A stretch of DNA of 64,000 bases from Sipunculus nudus (lineage: Eukaryota; Annelida; Sipuncula; Golfingiida; Sipunculidae), in contig CM049307.1 of NCBI GenBank assembly GCA_026874595.1, positions 21,929,079 to 21,993,078 on the forward strand. The letters run 5' to 3'. Positions 35,201 through 47,333 of the stretch are shown here, one piece after another. Each line of letters starts with the position of its first letter. Positions within the stretch are counted from its first letter, which is position 1. Both the position numbers and the translations under genes were made by a program. The notes under the pieces are model-generated. The model saw only the letters and a list, made by a program, of their open reading frames with translations. It did not search any database and was not told the DNA's origin.

Positions 35201-38200
35201 TCACATGTTTGCAAAAAATTAATTACTCGACTGTGGTAGGTCTGTGATATCTGAACTATGTTTAAGTTATTATTGATCGGAGGCTGGAGGCTGTCAGCAC
35301 AGGACGGTGCACAGTCAGCTCTTTAGCACAGGTCTTGATACAGCATTACCAATATGTAATACAAAGCAAATCTTAGCCAAGGTCCTGTTACTGTGTCATT
35401 ACCGTTCATGATTTTTTTAGTCTCTGTTATGTGTGTACTTCTTTTACAGAGACTGAAGAGGGATTTGTGAAGCTCTTCTCAAAGAAGGTGGATGATGTTG
35501 TTGTAAATAAGAATGATGATGAAGATGTAGACATGCCTGGCCCTGTCTTTACTGATATATGTCATATACTCAAGGTATTGGTTTATTTACCAAATGTTAA
35601 CTGATGAATTTTCATATGCAAGTAAATATTATATGGAATCGGTAATGCTGGCAGGAACTCTTTTTTTTTTTTATTGAATGGAATATCAGGTGATAAGAAG
35701 ATTACATTCATTTATTTTCAGCTTAAAGTTCAAAGGTTCAGGTGAAGTATGTTTTACAAGGCACATCGAAAAAAACAGAGGCATTTACAGGCACGTGAAA
35801 GTTCCAGAAATTCAAGAATTTTCATTTCAGGAATGTTCATGAAATTTGACATCATTCACTCTCTTTCTTTTAAATGTAATACTGTATATACATATGTAAA
35901 TACACATATAATGTGAACCAATTCCATTTTCAGGATATTTTTCTTGGGTCCTCTCCCATGCCTGCAGTTAGTGTTTATTTTGATTTTCTTTATGACTAAA
36001 TATAACCTTAACAAGGTTTATTCTGCAGTTTTGGATTTCATGTTGATTAACATACAGAGATGACATCATAACAAAACCAATTATATTGAACTTAATATTT
36101 TTTTTCAGTAGAGCCTTCACTTTAATATCTTGTTATAACAAACAAAAATTACTAGATCTGTTGATCAACTGGGTAAAAAGATTTTGGCATGGGTTATTCA
36201 AGTCCATATACACTGAAATTGTAATGGACGTATTTCTTACTTGGCAGGTTCTTGGTTATGATGAATTTCACTGCCTGGCACATCATATTGTCATAGGAAA
36301 CCAAGTGATCATCCAGGGTTATTGTAGGTCAATAACTAAATCAATGGTTGAGGCATTAAAGGTAAGAAGTTTTAAGTTTTAGGAACAGCTTTCAATATAT
36401 ATGAAAGGGACAAATATATTAGTGTAGCTAGAGTACGTGTGGAGCCTTAATTTCTGCCCAAATTCACTTGTGTTACCTAGATAATTCATTTTCATGAAGA
36501 GGAACAGTTTTAAATTATAAATTTATAAATTTATTTTTATAATTATAAATTTTTATAAATTTATCCAATAATTATTTTATTGGAGTTTCAAAAGTTTTAT
36601 ACTTCTTGCTTGAATAAAAACACAAGTGATATATTTACTATTTATGGAACCTCAGTTGCTAAAGGGTATTTGATTTAAGGTAGCATCCCTGGTAAAATAA
36701 GGCTCAAGTTAAAACCAATCCAGAAGTTTTGTAAAATGCACATTAGCCCCCATAAAATGAACATGGTACAGTGTTTTCTTTTGGTGGTATATATGTTTTT
36801 ATGAAATTCACCTTCATTTCCATATATTTTATATATTTTTTAAAATTTTCAGTTTTTAAAAGGCACATTTTAAGAAACCAGAGAGCAAACCACATTTTAG
36901 TGGGTATTATCAAATGCATTATAGTATCTAAAAACTGTTTTTTTCCTGCTATAAGCTTTCTTTCTAAATTGAATACGAATTTTTAAAGTTTTGATTCAAT
37001 AAAAAATTTAAATATTTTTTAACAAGATGTGAAAAAAATTAATATAAGTTTATAAATTTTATATTTACTTTTAATGACTTCTGGGTTGATTTAGATTGAA
37101 GGGGTGTTTACTGCTGATGCTACCTTAAGCAAGTTTCATATTTAACTCGCACAAGTTTGACTCCAGAAAAGTTTACTGTGCACCTGCCATCATTCACAAA
37201 ATCATGGCATGGTATTTATTCTTTTTTAATACAAAAACTCTCTTCTCTAGGTACTGCTGCCCAAAGGTTGTTGTAGAGTGATTTTGAACAGCCAGACATA
37301 TGAGGACTCGTGGCGCTGCAACTTCCTTGGTATTCCACACGGTGTAAACATCCCAGCCCACGTGGACCTGTATGTGTTGGTCACATTCACAGAACGGATG
37401 GAGTCAGATGAAGAGAATCCTGATGGTGATGAACTAGACAAGTTCAAGTTTGAGATATCCTCTCCAATAACCCTACCTGACAAAAGTATGTTCAGATTAT
37501 TTTTATTCTCCATATTTAATGGTTTCTTTAATGCCAGGGTTCTGATGAAGTAGCAATATTAATTGATGTTTCTGCTACATGATGTCAGGTGATACAAATT
37601 ACCCAAAAGCAGTATTAGACAGGGTCCACCTCTCTGGTTTGTTAATCTGATGAATAACCCCTCAGGAGCTTTATTGGCAACCTCACTTTGATGTTGATAT
37701 TTTGGTCCGATAATTGGAATCTGGATGTTCAGTTGAAAGGAGAAGTTTAAATGAAGTTAATAGTAGCTTTTTGCTATGATACAAGCTCCTTGTGCCTGGC
37801 CTTAATCAAAGATGCCATCTGTGTTACTGCTGTTTTGGAATCCATAATAATAACTATAATATTTACCCCCTGCTCCCCCCTCCCCCTAAAAAAAGATTAA
37901 GCCTGAATTTAATTTTCTATTACAAACACATTTGTTTTCACATGCATTATTTTGACATTGCATTAAAGTTACAAATGTTGGATTAAACCTTATGAATTTT
38001 TCACATTTTGAAAATAATGAGCATGACAACATTTTAACAGTAAGTGCTGTACTGGGTTTTCCACACTTAGTTTTCTCACTTCCTGGTAGGTTAGAGCATC
38101 TCCTGCAAAACATTGTCACAGTAATTATGTATACCATATATGGTATATACTAGATATCAAGAATTAACCAGTGCCTGTGAAGTTTTGGTTTAATTATGCA

Positions 38201-40093
38201 TTTTATTTATTAAAGCTTTGATTATATATTTATTGTATGGATAAAATGAATTATTATAGTTCAGTTAAGGGTTAAGCATTCAGTATCTCATGGGGTCATC
38301 TGTAGATCAGAGTGGTGAGGTGCATACAAGTCAAATCATGTACCACAAAAAAAGGAAATCAATTCAGTTACACATTACACTGTTTAGCCTGTTTTCTGGT
38401 TGGTTCATATTAAAAGACCAACCCCACATTTAAGGTATTTAATCACTTTAAATAATAATAATATAATGTAGATTACAAAATTCTTAGTACACAATTTTAT
38501 ATGCCTCAGCATCACATATATCATAATGGTAAGTGCTTTCATATATAAAATAAAGACAAGTTGTAAAAAATAATAGTTTTTGAGTAATTACTATATTTTC
38601 CTCATTATTTAATTTGTAGGATCAGGCAGTGTTTCTGATAAGCTCTAAAGAAGTGTTTTCTGATATGGAAACACTGATACATGTAATAGTATTGCAATTT
38701 GTAATAGTAAACTGTCAGGTTAATATAGTGTTGTGTTGTAATGCCAAGTGGGTATTTCCAAAACAACTACTTTTGCTTTACTTCCTGGATTAAGAATTAG
38801 AATTTAAATAAATTTATTTTTATTTTTTAAAAATATTGTTCAATCTCCCAGGTAGGATAATAAAATGAATTTATAGCCACAAAAACCTATCAGGTTTTTG
38901 ACAGATTATCATGAAACTCACTTTAACTATCAATACCTCATCTTGCTTGAGAAAATTAATTCCAGACAAAATCCAAACTTATTAAATGAGGTGCAAATGA
39001 TTCTTTGTGTTGTTGCCTAGACAACTTACCAGGAATATGATGGATTTCAATGGAACTAAAAAAAATTACGAATATAATATCTGGTCTACCATTAGGTTGA
39101 ATTCCTGGCAAGATCCATACAAATTTAATGAGGACAGAGGTCACATACAACAGGTGTATTACCCACTCTTGAGGTGCTCTTGTTCGGGATATTACTGATA
39201 TCATTCCAGGTCCAGGAGTCCTTAAGAAAATGGAGAGTGCCTTGTTGAATGAAAAACTACCACCGAGCTGCATCAACAAAAGTCTTATATGTCTCAAAGA
39301 GGAATGGATGAAGTGAGTAAGATGAACCACCTGAATGAGTCTGCAGGCCATGACATTACTCTGTAACCTTAATATAATTATGCATATCTCCATGTCATTC
39401 CTGCTTGTTTGTAGTGCATCTATCTGCAATATGCAAGATTACCAGTTTGAATTGATCACCAGTTTGAATTGATCACCAGTTTTAATCCTTACATTGTCTG
39501 AATTGTATTTGAAATTATATTACATCAAATGGAATTTGTGGGTTTCTGTTGAAATAAAACCAAGAGTAACAGACTTGAGCTGAATTGGGAAGGAAGTCAA
39601 ATGAGCCTTTTTGTTTTCTTGCATGCGGTGTTAATATGTTGGTCTTCTTTTGTAAATTCACTGCAGATTTTGCCATGATAGATAAACATCAAATTGAGAT
39701 CAGGAAGCTGCAGGATGTCTATTGCATTCATTTGAATTTTCATTGAATTGAAGAGGATTTAAGTGTTTAGAACCCACTGAATAACTGGCTTTAAATCACA
39801 TGTACTCTGAAATAGAATGATATATGTGCAAATGATAAATTAATTGAATGTCAACATATGAATAATTTCAGTCAAACTATTAACTGGTACTTCTCTATCA
39901 TTTCAGCAAAGTTAAGGTGCTGTTTAAATTTACCAAAGCTGGTGGTAATCGCAGTGAAGAAGATACAAGAAAGTTACTTCAAGTTGTTGGTGCTCATGAA
40001 GAGGATAAACAAGTTCTCATGTTTTGGATGACTGGCCTCAGTGTCCAGTACAGAAACCACATGTTGTCCTCAGCAAAGACGGACGGTCTTTAA
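26055..40093 (+). CDS. FLCN: FLCN, folliculin, 8 coding exons
   Basis: Homologue of folliculin, which with FNIP acts on lysosomes as the GAP for RagC/D, controlling mTORC1 substrate choice and TFEB (family knowledge). Coding exons: 26055-26288, 29710-29856, 34078-34567, 35450-35574, 36248-36361, 37251-37485, 39210-39312, 39907-40093; total 1635 nt, 544 residues, all phases closing with GT-AG introns. Seen: N-terminus [20 protein letters not shown]; longin-domain blocks [30 protein letters not shown] and [19 protein letters not shown], whose ARG arginine (residue 159 here) aligns with the catalytic arginine finger (Arg164 in human); C-terminal DENN blocks [40 protein letters not shown] and [20 protein letters not shown]. 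The acidic linker between longin and DENN halves is shorter than in vertebrates, explaining 544 against 579 residues. The 5' UTR is spliced. Identity is certain; upstream exons and promoter are unknown. Confidence 0.97.
26380..28088 (+). mobile_element. Family C Helitron/Helentron-like element (FLCN intron 1)
   Basis: 5' end TAAGCTCAGCTGACTATAAG then TCAACTGA (hairpin). 3' end: CAGCTGAGCG, hairpin palindrome GACCCATGGGTC, then CCTTG at 28084-28088 followed by TT. The interior holds a duplicated block (26500-26720 and 27170-27390, about 670 bp apart) centred on TTGGTACCTTAAATTTTGCC. Confidence 0.68.
27471..27486. repeat. Poly-C run
   Basis: Sixteen C in a row, preceded by CAACACTC. Confidence 0.9.
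28089..29173 (+). repeat. Family C sequence with a second 3' terminus
   Basis: A second complete 3' end (CAGCTGAGTGCCGTGACCC, ATGGGTCCCTTG, then TT) closes at 29173, with no second 5' end downstream of 28088. The 26380-28088 copy may therefore be nested in an older family C element ending here. Confidence 0.5.
29710..29856 (+). CDS. FLCN: FLCN coding exon 2 (residues 79-127)
   Basis: 147 nt, phase 0, acceptor tatttacag, donor GTCAGT. It encodes [20 protein letters not shown], then [15 protein letters not shown] and [14 protein letters not shown], all strongly conserved in folliculin. Confidence 0.97.
31374..31391. repeat. 18-bp perfect palindrome
   Basis: TGTCTAGACGTCTAGACA, followed by related GTCTAGAC/AGACGTCTGG steps to 31410 and preceded by a run of G (31348-31360). 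Confidence 0.85.
31500..33097 (+). mobile_element. Family A element with five ~280-bp tandem units
   Basis: 3' end CTGCGGATACACATAGTGG, then CTTGTCGACTACCCATATT and CTGG at 33094-33097 followed by TTTT. From about 31690 to 32960 a ~280-bp unit repeats about five times (GCAGTGGTTTGAC near 31770, 32050, 32328, 32606, 32866). Each unit has two copies of GGTGGCGCCACC or a one-base variant. The 5' terminus is decayed; the start is approximate. Confidence 0.65.
34078..34567 (+). CDS. FLCN: FLCN coding exon 3 (residues 128-290), longin core
   Basis: 490 nt, acceptor ttgtttcag, donor GTAAGT, leaving one base of a split codon. It carries [17 protein letters not shown], the ARGLQRW arginine-finger loop, [17 protein letters not shown] and [20 protein letters not shown]. 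Several vertebrate exons are fused here into one. Confidence 0.97.
35450..35574 (+). CDS. FLCN: FLCN coding exon 4 (acidic linker, residues 291-332)
   Basis: 125 nt, acceptor cttttacag, donor GTATTG. It encodes [20 protein letters not shown] then [20 protein letters not shown] and LK. This is the short acidic linker between the longin and DENN halves. Confidence 0.9.
36248..36361 (+). CDS. FLCN: FLCN coding exon 5 (residues 333-370)
   Basis: 114 nt, phase 0, acceptor acttggcag, donor GTAAGA. It encodes [20 protein letters not shown] then [18 protein letters not shown], the start of the DENN half. Confidence 0.95.
37251..37485 (+). CDS. FLCN: FLCN coding exon 6 (residues 371-448)
   Basis: 235 nt, acceptor ttctctag, donor GTATGT, leaving one base. 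It carries [23 protein letters not shown] and [15 protein letters not shown], matching the folliculin DENN region. Confidence 0.96.
39210..39312 (+). CDS. FLCN: FLCN coding exon 7 (residues 449-483)
   Basis: 103 nt, acceptor atcattccag, donor GTGAGT. It encodes [20 protein letters not shown] then [13 protein letters not shown], matching folliculin. Confidence 0.96.
39907..40093 (+). CDS. FLCN: FLCN final coding exon 8 with stop
   Basis: 187 nt, acceptor catttcag, stop TAA at 40091-40093. It encodes [20 protein letters not shown] and later [20 protein letters not shown] followed by AKTDGL, the conserved folliculin C-terminus. Confidence 0.97.
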
Positions 40094-41025
40094 TGTAATG
40101 AATAACCTGTTGCTGTTTGAGGATTGGAACCAGATGATGACTGTGACAGACAGTCAGTACTATTCCCCACCTGTTGTCTTAGCACTGTATATGATAGTCC
40201 TCAGCAGACAAGGGCAGTCTGTAGTGTTTACCCTTCCTGCTGTTGGAATATCAGAACTAGATCTTGCCTATAGTGTTTACCCCGCCTGTATGCCAGTCAA
40301 GGAGAGGTTACCGGTACTGACAATACCTGTAGACTGCAAAGAATAATCCATGATTTCAAGAACATTTGAAAAAGGATGAATTTGGAGTGAAAGTAGAACA
40401 ATGATAGCAGTAAAAGTTATCCTATACTATAGACTGATCGGAATCTCTTGATTTTCTTCATTCCTTGATTTCTCCTTATCTCGGTTCCACTGTATGTTGA
40501 CACAATTTCAGAATTTCTGTTAAGAACCGAACAAACATATGCAGAGATGAAAATGACTAAAATGATAGAGGTTGTGAGTCTAGCGCCAGATCGGCCCTCT
40601 GACATTATGGCCAGATCACTGGCCTGCAAAAGTGTCTGTACATCTAACTCTGAGCCCACTAGACCTTTTAATAAGTGTCTTATCTCTCCAGCCACACCTA
40701 CCATGTGTGTGAAATATTCTGTAATAATCCAATATATTTGTATATTGTTCTGCATGTATGGGAGATTTCTCTCTGCAGTCTGCCTGCTGACTGTATGCAG
40801 ATATACAGTTATAAAGCGTTGCCTGGTCTTGCAAAGTGGTCCTCAGTTAGGCTTGTGTCACGACTCAGTAGGAGGGCCCTAACTGAGTCGTGTTTGTCAC
40901 GGCTATTGTGAGTCATATTTCTATAAGAGGACATCTTTATTGTATATTACCAGTACTGGCAGATACCTGTGAAATTCATAATTATATTGTGGTCAAAGAT
41001 CAATAAACTTACCGGAACAAACCCT
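40094..41025 (+). other. FLCN: Probable FLCN 3' UTR
   Basis: Non-coding after the stop. The first clear AATAAA is at 41002-41007. A single pogo/mariner-like terminus (CAGTGGAACCGAGATAAGG on the minus strand, about 40478-40497) lies inside; no partner end was found. Confidence 0.45.
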
Positions 41026-41029
41026 GAAA

Positions 41030-42295
41030 CCTTTTAATTTTAACAGGGCCAGAATGTATATTACCCATAGGGCAGGTATACTGAAAACCTGTGTACATTC
41101 CATAGTGAAACAAATATACACAACCAAGCCATCTTATTTAAGGACAGACGGTATCAAACAAGGTTTTCTTGCAGAATGTCACTGATACAAAGTGGTAGCC
41201 AGTATCAGGTTAATCAATGTTAGAGATCTGCTCGTGACTCTAAGCACAAAATGAATCATTTGAACAATATTGTGTAGAAGTTAAATTATTTATTATACCT
41301 CCGTCAGGTAGCAACAGGTAATCTCTTCACCTTTGTCTGTCAGCAGGTTGACTTGAAAAGTACTGAGGGCAAAGATAACATCCCAGGAATATTCCATGAA
41401 ATTTTAGAGGTAATTCAGCATGAACTTTCATAATTCAAAACATGCTCTCCCATTTGAACATGGCCGTTTCATTTTAAAAGAGCTATTGATAGATATTACT
41501 TAGCACTTTATTATTTAAATGCTGTTTATCAGATTTCTTTGATGAACTGTTTTTATCCTGCAGAATTAGCATTTTAAGCATTTGATAAATTGCAAACAGT
41601 TGCAGTCTGGTTATTTTGTATTGTAAGAAGCTGAAATTAAAAATGGTGTCAAAGTCAGAAATAAATTTCTGCTTTATTTTATAAATATGTGCTGCTAAGC
41701 AGAAAATACATTATGTTGGTTGTCTTTTTAATAAATAATCTATGAACATTTAAAATTTTTGACATTTTTATTTTACATTTATTGTATCCTTAGACCAAAA
41801 GGTCAGGAATGATATGGTTTTAGTATGGCTGTGCTGCTGTTTCCACCACCGCTTCAACTTTCGAACAGAATGCCTATAATAATAATTGGGAGACCCTTTG
41901 GAAATTCACATTTACATGTACAAAGGTCTTTGTGAGAAAATAGAGCCATCATTTCATAAAAGTAAGTCATATCCTTGACCTAGAGTGACCTTGTCTTGCA
42001 TGGGTCATTTTAAAAAATTCTACAAAAGATAAGCTTTCTCAGCCATGTAGGTTATACCCCACAGAGCTCTGATGTGGGCATCTTTTCCTAATTCACCAAC
42101 ATTACTGACCCGGGAAATGATTAACTTGGCATGACTGGGCAATAAACAGACCAACTGGGATGTCTTAAAATTTGGTATAATATCAAGGTGAAACTAATAT
42201 ATTATATATAAAATTTCTTGTAAATAATGAAGCAAATATTTTTTCTATTTCCTGCTTTCCATAGTGTTGGGTCATTGTAAAAAGTGGTGTGATTG
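41030..42295. other. Intergenic downstream of FLCN, no gene recognised
   Basis: AT-rich. Contains an ACCTCC-family dispersed repeat from about 41297. An exon-like stretch at 41343-41409 belongs to that repeat. Confidence 0.4.
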
Positions 42296-43623
42296 GTTTT
42301 TAGCTCAGCTTACTGTAAGTCAACTGAGGTATAGGAATGGCGCTTTGTCCGTCGTCCGGCTGGCCGGGTTAAGAGGACACAAGTCATAACTGCTGGACCT
42401 AGAAACTTCTAAGTGGTTATCCAGGGAGGTCAATAAAAAATCTCCTCGGAAATCTGAAATTAGGTCACTGCAACCTATATCCTCCGAGCTAATGGGCTTG
42501 AAAGTACCCCCCACAATAAACAAAAATATAATACAAAACCTCCAATATCTTGATAATTAATGCATGGATTGTCATGAATCTTGCCTTGAATATTGACCAT
42601 GACTAGTTTTGTCAGTTCCCTAAAAGTGGTGGCGCCATCTGTATATTTTTGTTATTTAACAAATTTTTTTTTTACTATTAAATGACAACAATCATATCAG
42701 TTTCTCAGCTGTAATTACATCTAGTGTCCCAAAACCTGGTGTGTTTATTGATCACAAGTGGATGCCCTATAGTAATCACCCTGTCTCTTCGTCTGTCAAT
42801 CTGTTTGTCCATCCGTATATCCACACAAAATTGTTTCCAGATGATAACTCCAGGTTGGATTGACATATGGATTTCAAACACGACTTACAAATGGTCCACC
42901 ACTAAAGAAAGAACCTGTATGATTTCTGGGTCATGAGGTCAAAGGTCAGGGTCACAAGACTTACTTATTTAAAAAGATTATGACTGCATTTTCAACCAAG
43001 CTTTTCATCCCAAACTTTCAATCTTGCACATTTAGCTGACTTGCCAGTATGGGGAGAGCGTAAATGTATTTGGGGTCACTAGGTCAAAGGTCAAGGTCAC
43101 AAGGGCCATCTGTTCACAAATTAGTTTCCAGATGATAACTCCAGTTAAATTTGACACATTGGTTTCAAACTTAACTTATATATGGCTCACAACTAAAGTA
43201 AGAACCCTGTCTATTTTGGTGTGTCAAAGGTCAAGGTCACAGGACCCATTTTTTTAAAAGGAATGTGTATGCATTTCATGCCAAACTTTTCATCACAAAC
43301 CTTCATTATTCAAGGTATTACTCACCTGTTGATAGAGGAAGATTCTTTTCGATTTTGGGTCATAGGGTCAAAGGTTAAGATCACAGGGCCCATCCATTCA
43401 CAAATTAATTTATGGATGATAATTTTGCATTGGCTTGACAGATTAGCTTCGAACTTGATCTATTAATGACCCACCTGTTAAGTAAGAAACATTTTGATTT
43501 TCAGGGTCCAGAGGTCAAAGGTGAAGGTCACAGGACCTTCATTCTGAAAAATTTCTTCAAAATATCCTTATAGACAAATACAGCTCACGTAACAGCTGAG
43601 CGTTGAGACCCCTGGGTCCCTAG
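42296..43623 (+). mobile_element. Family C element ending in CTAG
   Basis: 5' end TTTTTAGCTCAGCTTACTGT then AAGTCAACTGAGG. 3' end CAGCTGAGCG, hairpin GACCCCTGGGTC, CC and CTAG at 43620-43623, followed by TT. The CTAG shows that the CTTG ending of other family C copies is a variant of the same tetranucleotide. The body has five ~143-bp units with AGGTCAAAGGTCA-type motifs. Confidence 0.68.
42936..43535 (+). repeat. Five-unit array with DR1-like AGGTCA pairs
   Basis: AGGTCAAAGGTCA at 42936 and 43081, and variants at about 43221, 43364 and 43512, usually followed by AGGTCAC AGG/AAG. Spacing 139-148 bp. Confidence 0.75.
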
Positions 43624-44039
43624 TTTATGATATGTAGCAAGCCTCGGGTTTCATCAGTTTCACATGCAAGTCACACTATTTCCGTATTATGTAACAAATA
43701 TCTTTATTAAACGATTTAATCGCAAACGAGATTTCTATAAATAAATGAAAGCTTGAATGTATACATGTCTGAATAACAAAATCGACCAGTGATATTGCAA
43801 ATCCTCTATCTCCAAACACTTTCTGAATTTCTCCCTAAGGTTCTAAGGTTTATAGGAACCCAACACTGGCAAACACCTCTGAACAATATACCTCGGCTCA
43901 ATGTGTAGTTCAACTAAAGACAAATCCCCCCCCCCCTTTTTTTTTCTTATAGCTATTTATGTGTTCGCTTAAACAAAGCTTTAGACTTACTCTAAAATGG
44001 CGGTCTCAGCATCTTAATACTATTTTAACATATTCATAT

Positions 44040-45492
44040 TTGTATCCGCCAAAACGAAGTTTTGCGGATACTATGTTTTTGACCGGGTTCCGCCGACGCC
44101 ATATTCGTTTCCGGAGAACTCCTCTGAGACTACTGCCGTACTGGACTGATTTTTCCGAAACACCAATTATCTGATCACTTGTGAACTGGTGCCTATCCAA
44201 TTGGCGTTGACCTCTGACCTTTCCTCTCTGCCTAGCGTCCATTTGTGCATCTGTTTCCACATAACTCGGGAACCGTTTGACCGATCAGGAAAATTTTTTT
44301 GTACAAATGCAGCCCTTGGATAGCTTTATAACATACACAAAAAATGGTGGCGCCACCTGCAACCATGTTTGCACAGTGTCCATCTGTTCGTCTGCCTTGG
44401 GTTAAAATCACATATATCTCCGCAGTGGTTTGATTAATTCACCTGAAATTCGGCATGCGTATACATCCTGGATAGCTTTCTTGATTTTATGACAGGTGGC
44501 GCCACCTTCATTCACGTTCACGCTGCAGACATCCATGCTTATATTTCCGGACTGGTTCGACGTATCTTCCTGAAAATTTGCACGTTATAGATCTCACATA
44601 GCTCTTTATCATACGCAAAACTGGTGGCGCCACCTGCAATCATTTTTTCACGGTGTCCGTCTGTTTGTCTGCCAAGGAACAAAATCACTCATACCTCGGG
44701 AGTGGTTTGACATATCTGCCTAAACTTTGGCAGGTTTATACATCCTGGATAGCTTTCCTGATTTTATGACAGGTGGCGCCACCTTCATTCACGTTCACGC
44801 TGCAGACATCCATACTTATATTTCTGGACTGGTTCGACGTATCTTCCTGAAAATTTGCATGTTTATAGATCTCACACAGCTCTTTATCATACGCAAAACT
44901 GGTGGCGCCACCTGCGATCATTTTTTCACGGTGTCCGTCTGTTTGTCTGCCTAGGGACAAAATTACTCATACCTCGGCAGTGGTTCGACATATCTGCCTA
45001 AAATTTTGCAGGTTTATACATCCTGGACAGCTTTCTTGATTTTATGACAGGTGGCACCACCTACATTCTAGTTTACGCCGCAGACATCATATCCTAGCTC
45101 ATATCTCGGAAACCGTTTGACCGATTGGTCAAATTTTTGTATATGTATAGATCTTATATAGCTTTTTATTATAAGCAAAACTGGTGGCGCCACCAGCAAC
45201 CATTTTTGCACAGCGTCCGTCTGTTTGTCTGCCGTGGGACAAAATCACTCATATCTCGGCAGTGGTTTGACATATTTACCTAAAATTTTGCAGGTTTATA
45301 CTTCCTGGACAGCTTTCTTGATTTTATGACAGGTGGCGCCACCTACATTCTAGTTTACGCTGCAGACATCCATGCTAATATGCAACACATCTCACTCTAT
45401 TTCCCCGTGCCACTCAATCCATGCCTCACTTCACCCGTTATACTCTGATTTTGGCGGATACACGTAGTCGCTTGTCGACTACCCGTATATAG
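44040..45492 (+). mobile_element. Family A element, best-preserved long copy
   Basis: 5' end TTGTATCCGCCAAAACGAAG then TTTTGCGGATAC (stem-loop). Tandem ~280-bp units (GCAGTGGTTTGA near 44420, 44700, 44983, 45260) with GGTGGCGCCACC pairs. 3' end TTTTGGCGGATACACGTAG (mirror of the 5' end) overlapping hairpin GTAGTCGCTTGTCGACTAC, CCGTAT and ATAG (CTAG with one change) at 45489-45492, then TT. No protein-coding frame. Confidence 0.75.
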
Positions 45493-45984
45493 TTACTTAC
45501 AGAACTTTATAACATTTATAGTAAACTCAATCGTACATTTCCTCCTATGTCTAAACAGTTAATAATGGAAAGATGTTATTTTATACCTAAATTGTTACTA
45601 AGTACGAATAACCTGAATAAATCCTTTCCTGGCATATTGAAGTAAAAGAGTTGGGTTCAGCGTATTTATCAAAATAAATTCTGAATAGTCATTTCAATGA
45701 GTTTTAAGAGAGTACAAACCATAATTGGCTCTCAGTTCATAAAAAATGCAAGACAAAATGACCAAAATGGCATGAAAAGCTTGGTCAAATGGAAATTTGG
45801 TCTGAATGATGAAAATCGACCACATATTACTGACATTTATTTGAAAGACATATGTTTATTTTAAACGAATAAACCCAGCTGATCGTCATAAGTCCCTACT
45901 ATTTGTTTCAACACAAGCCAAAATGTTCCCCTCCAGTTAGATATTATAATAACTTTTTGATACACTTAAAGTGTATGAACATGT
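45493..45984. other. No gene recognised
   Basis: The first ~50 bp (TTACTTACAGAACTTTATAA onward) recur after the family A copy at 49619. The rest is featureless. Confidence 0.4.
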
Positions 45985-45992
45985 ACATGTAT

Positions 45993-47333
45993 TAGGGCCC
46001 TGCGCAGGATGGGTTTTGACCCGCAGCCCACGGGGGCCCGCAGCCCACGGGCCCCCACACAAGATTCATTGCGGGGCGAGGCGGGCTACATCTAAGAAAG
46101 TGCGGGGCAGGGTGGGCCGAAATAAAGTCTGTGCGGGACAGGGTGGGTTGATGATCTGGCAGTTCAGTAGAACATGAATATAAAATCATACTTAACTATC
46201 ATTTGAAGACATTGTTATTTTCATAAAAATAATTTTTAGCTGTAATAAAAATAGTAATATGAAAAGATAAATTTTAATAAATTTTGTTTTATTCCTGCTA
46301 ACTTCTTACACTGGCTGACAGTTGAGACAACACAATGCAAATGTGTCTTTTCTAAGTGAACGTCAATTTGTTAAACAAAATAGATAATGCATCATTAATC
46401 TGAAATCTAGATTTTAAACAATTGTCTTTGCAATGGAAGCTGTTCATAACTTTGTAACTGATCTAATTGTAACTCCATGTGCTGTCTAATTGTAAATGAC
46501 ATTGACCTCTGGATGGTCAAATCCCTGTTTGGGCAGTGCATAATGTGGTGATGACTGCTATAAGAAACACCGCCCTGGCCATGTTTATCTCAGTGAACAT
46601 CCTGAACCTAAAGCCACGTCGGTCAGATTACCCCTTTACTCCTTTTACCTGATTAGTCTCGGTTTCAGCTAATTAGCAATTATGACTGAACAGATTTTAA
46701 CCAGCAACACATCTCAGTAGTTTGATAGCTTGTGATTAGCCAATACTATATTCCAAAGGGTAACTTTGGGTAAACATACTTTGAAGAAATCTAATCTTTA
46801 CTTTTTTTTTAAATTTTAGTAGAAACAGAGACAATTAACAAAAGGTTTGTTTATTTTCCCTGTAAAACATGAAAACATATTTTAGGTGTGTTAAATAATT
46901 ATGTATATATAAAATCCATTTAACCAATCAAACATGTCTTTAAAAACATTATGTTTTGAATGATTGCAAAAATGTATTCAAATTAATTTTCCATTCCAAT
47001 CATCAAACATTCTATATATATATATATAAATATAAATAATAAGCGTGGCTTATATATGTGCTGTAAAATATTCTTGATATGTAAACCTTTGGATCAGAAC
47101 ATTTTAAAAAAATTATTTTGCGGGCTGGACCGCGGGCCGGAAATTTGAAAAATGCAGGGCGGGGTGGGTGCGGGCTGAAAGAAAATTTTGCGGGGCGGGT
47201 GCGGGCTGAAAGAATCATAGAAACTGTGGGGCGGGCTGAATTTTCTTTCTTTGATTGCGGGGCGGGCTGTGGGCTGACAGGACATGATGCAGGGCGGGTG
47301 CGGGTTCAATTATTCGGCCCGCGCAGGGCCTTA
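45993..47333. mobile_element. Non-autonomous hAT element with 8-bp target duplication
   Basis: Terminal inverted repeats TAGGGCCCTGCGC (left) and GCGCAGGGCCTTA (right). Perfect direct repeats ACATGTAT at 45985-45992 and 47334-47341. Both subterminal regions (about 180-210 bp) are packed with GCGGG/GGGCGGG motifs such as GCGGGGCGGGTGCGGGCTG. The AT-rich centre has no open frame. Eight-bp duplications and subterminal motif clusters are hAT features. Confidence 0.85.

Noticed and set aside
41343-41409. Exon-like frame QVDLKSTEGKDNIPGIFHEI bounded by an acceptor and GTAATT donor downstream of FLCN
   Set aside because: It follows ACCTCCGTCAGG and TTTGTCTGTCAGCAGG, the start of an ACCTCC-type dispersed repeat whose relatives occur near 19640 and 20575; no flanking exons fit.
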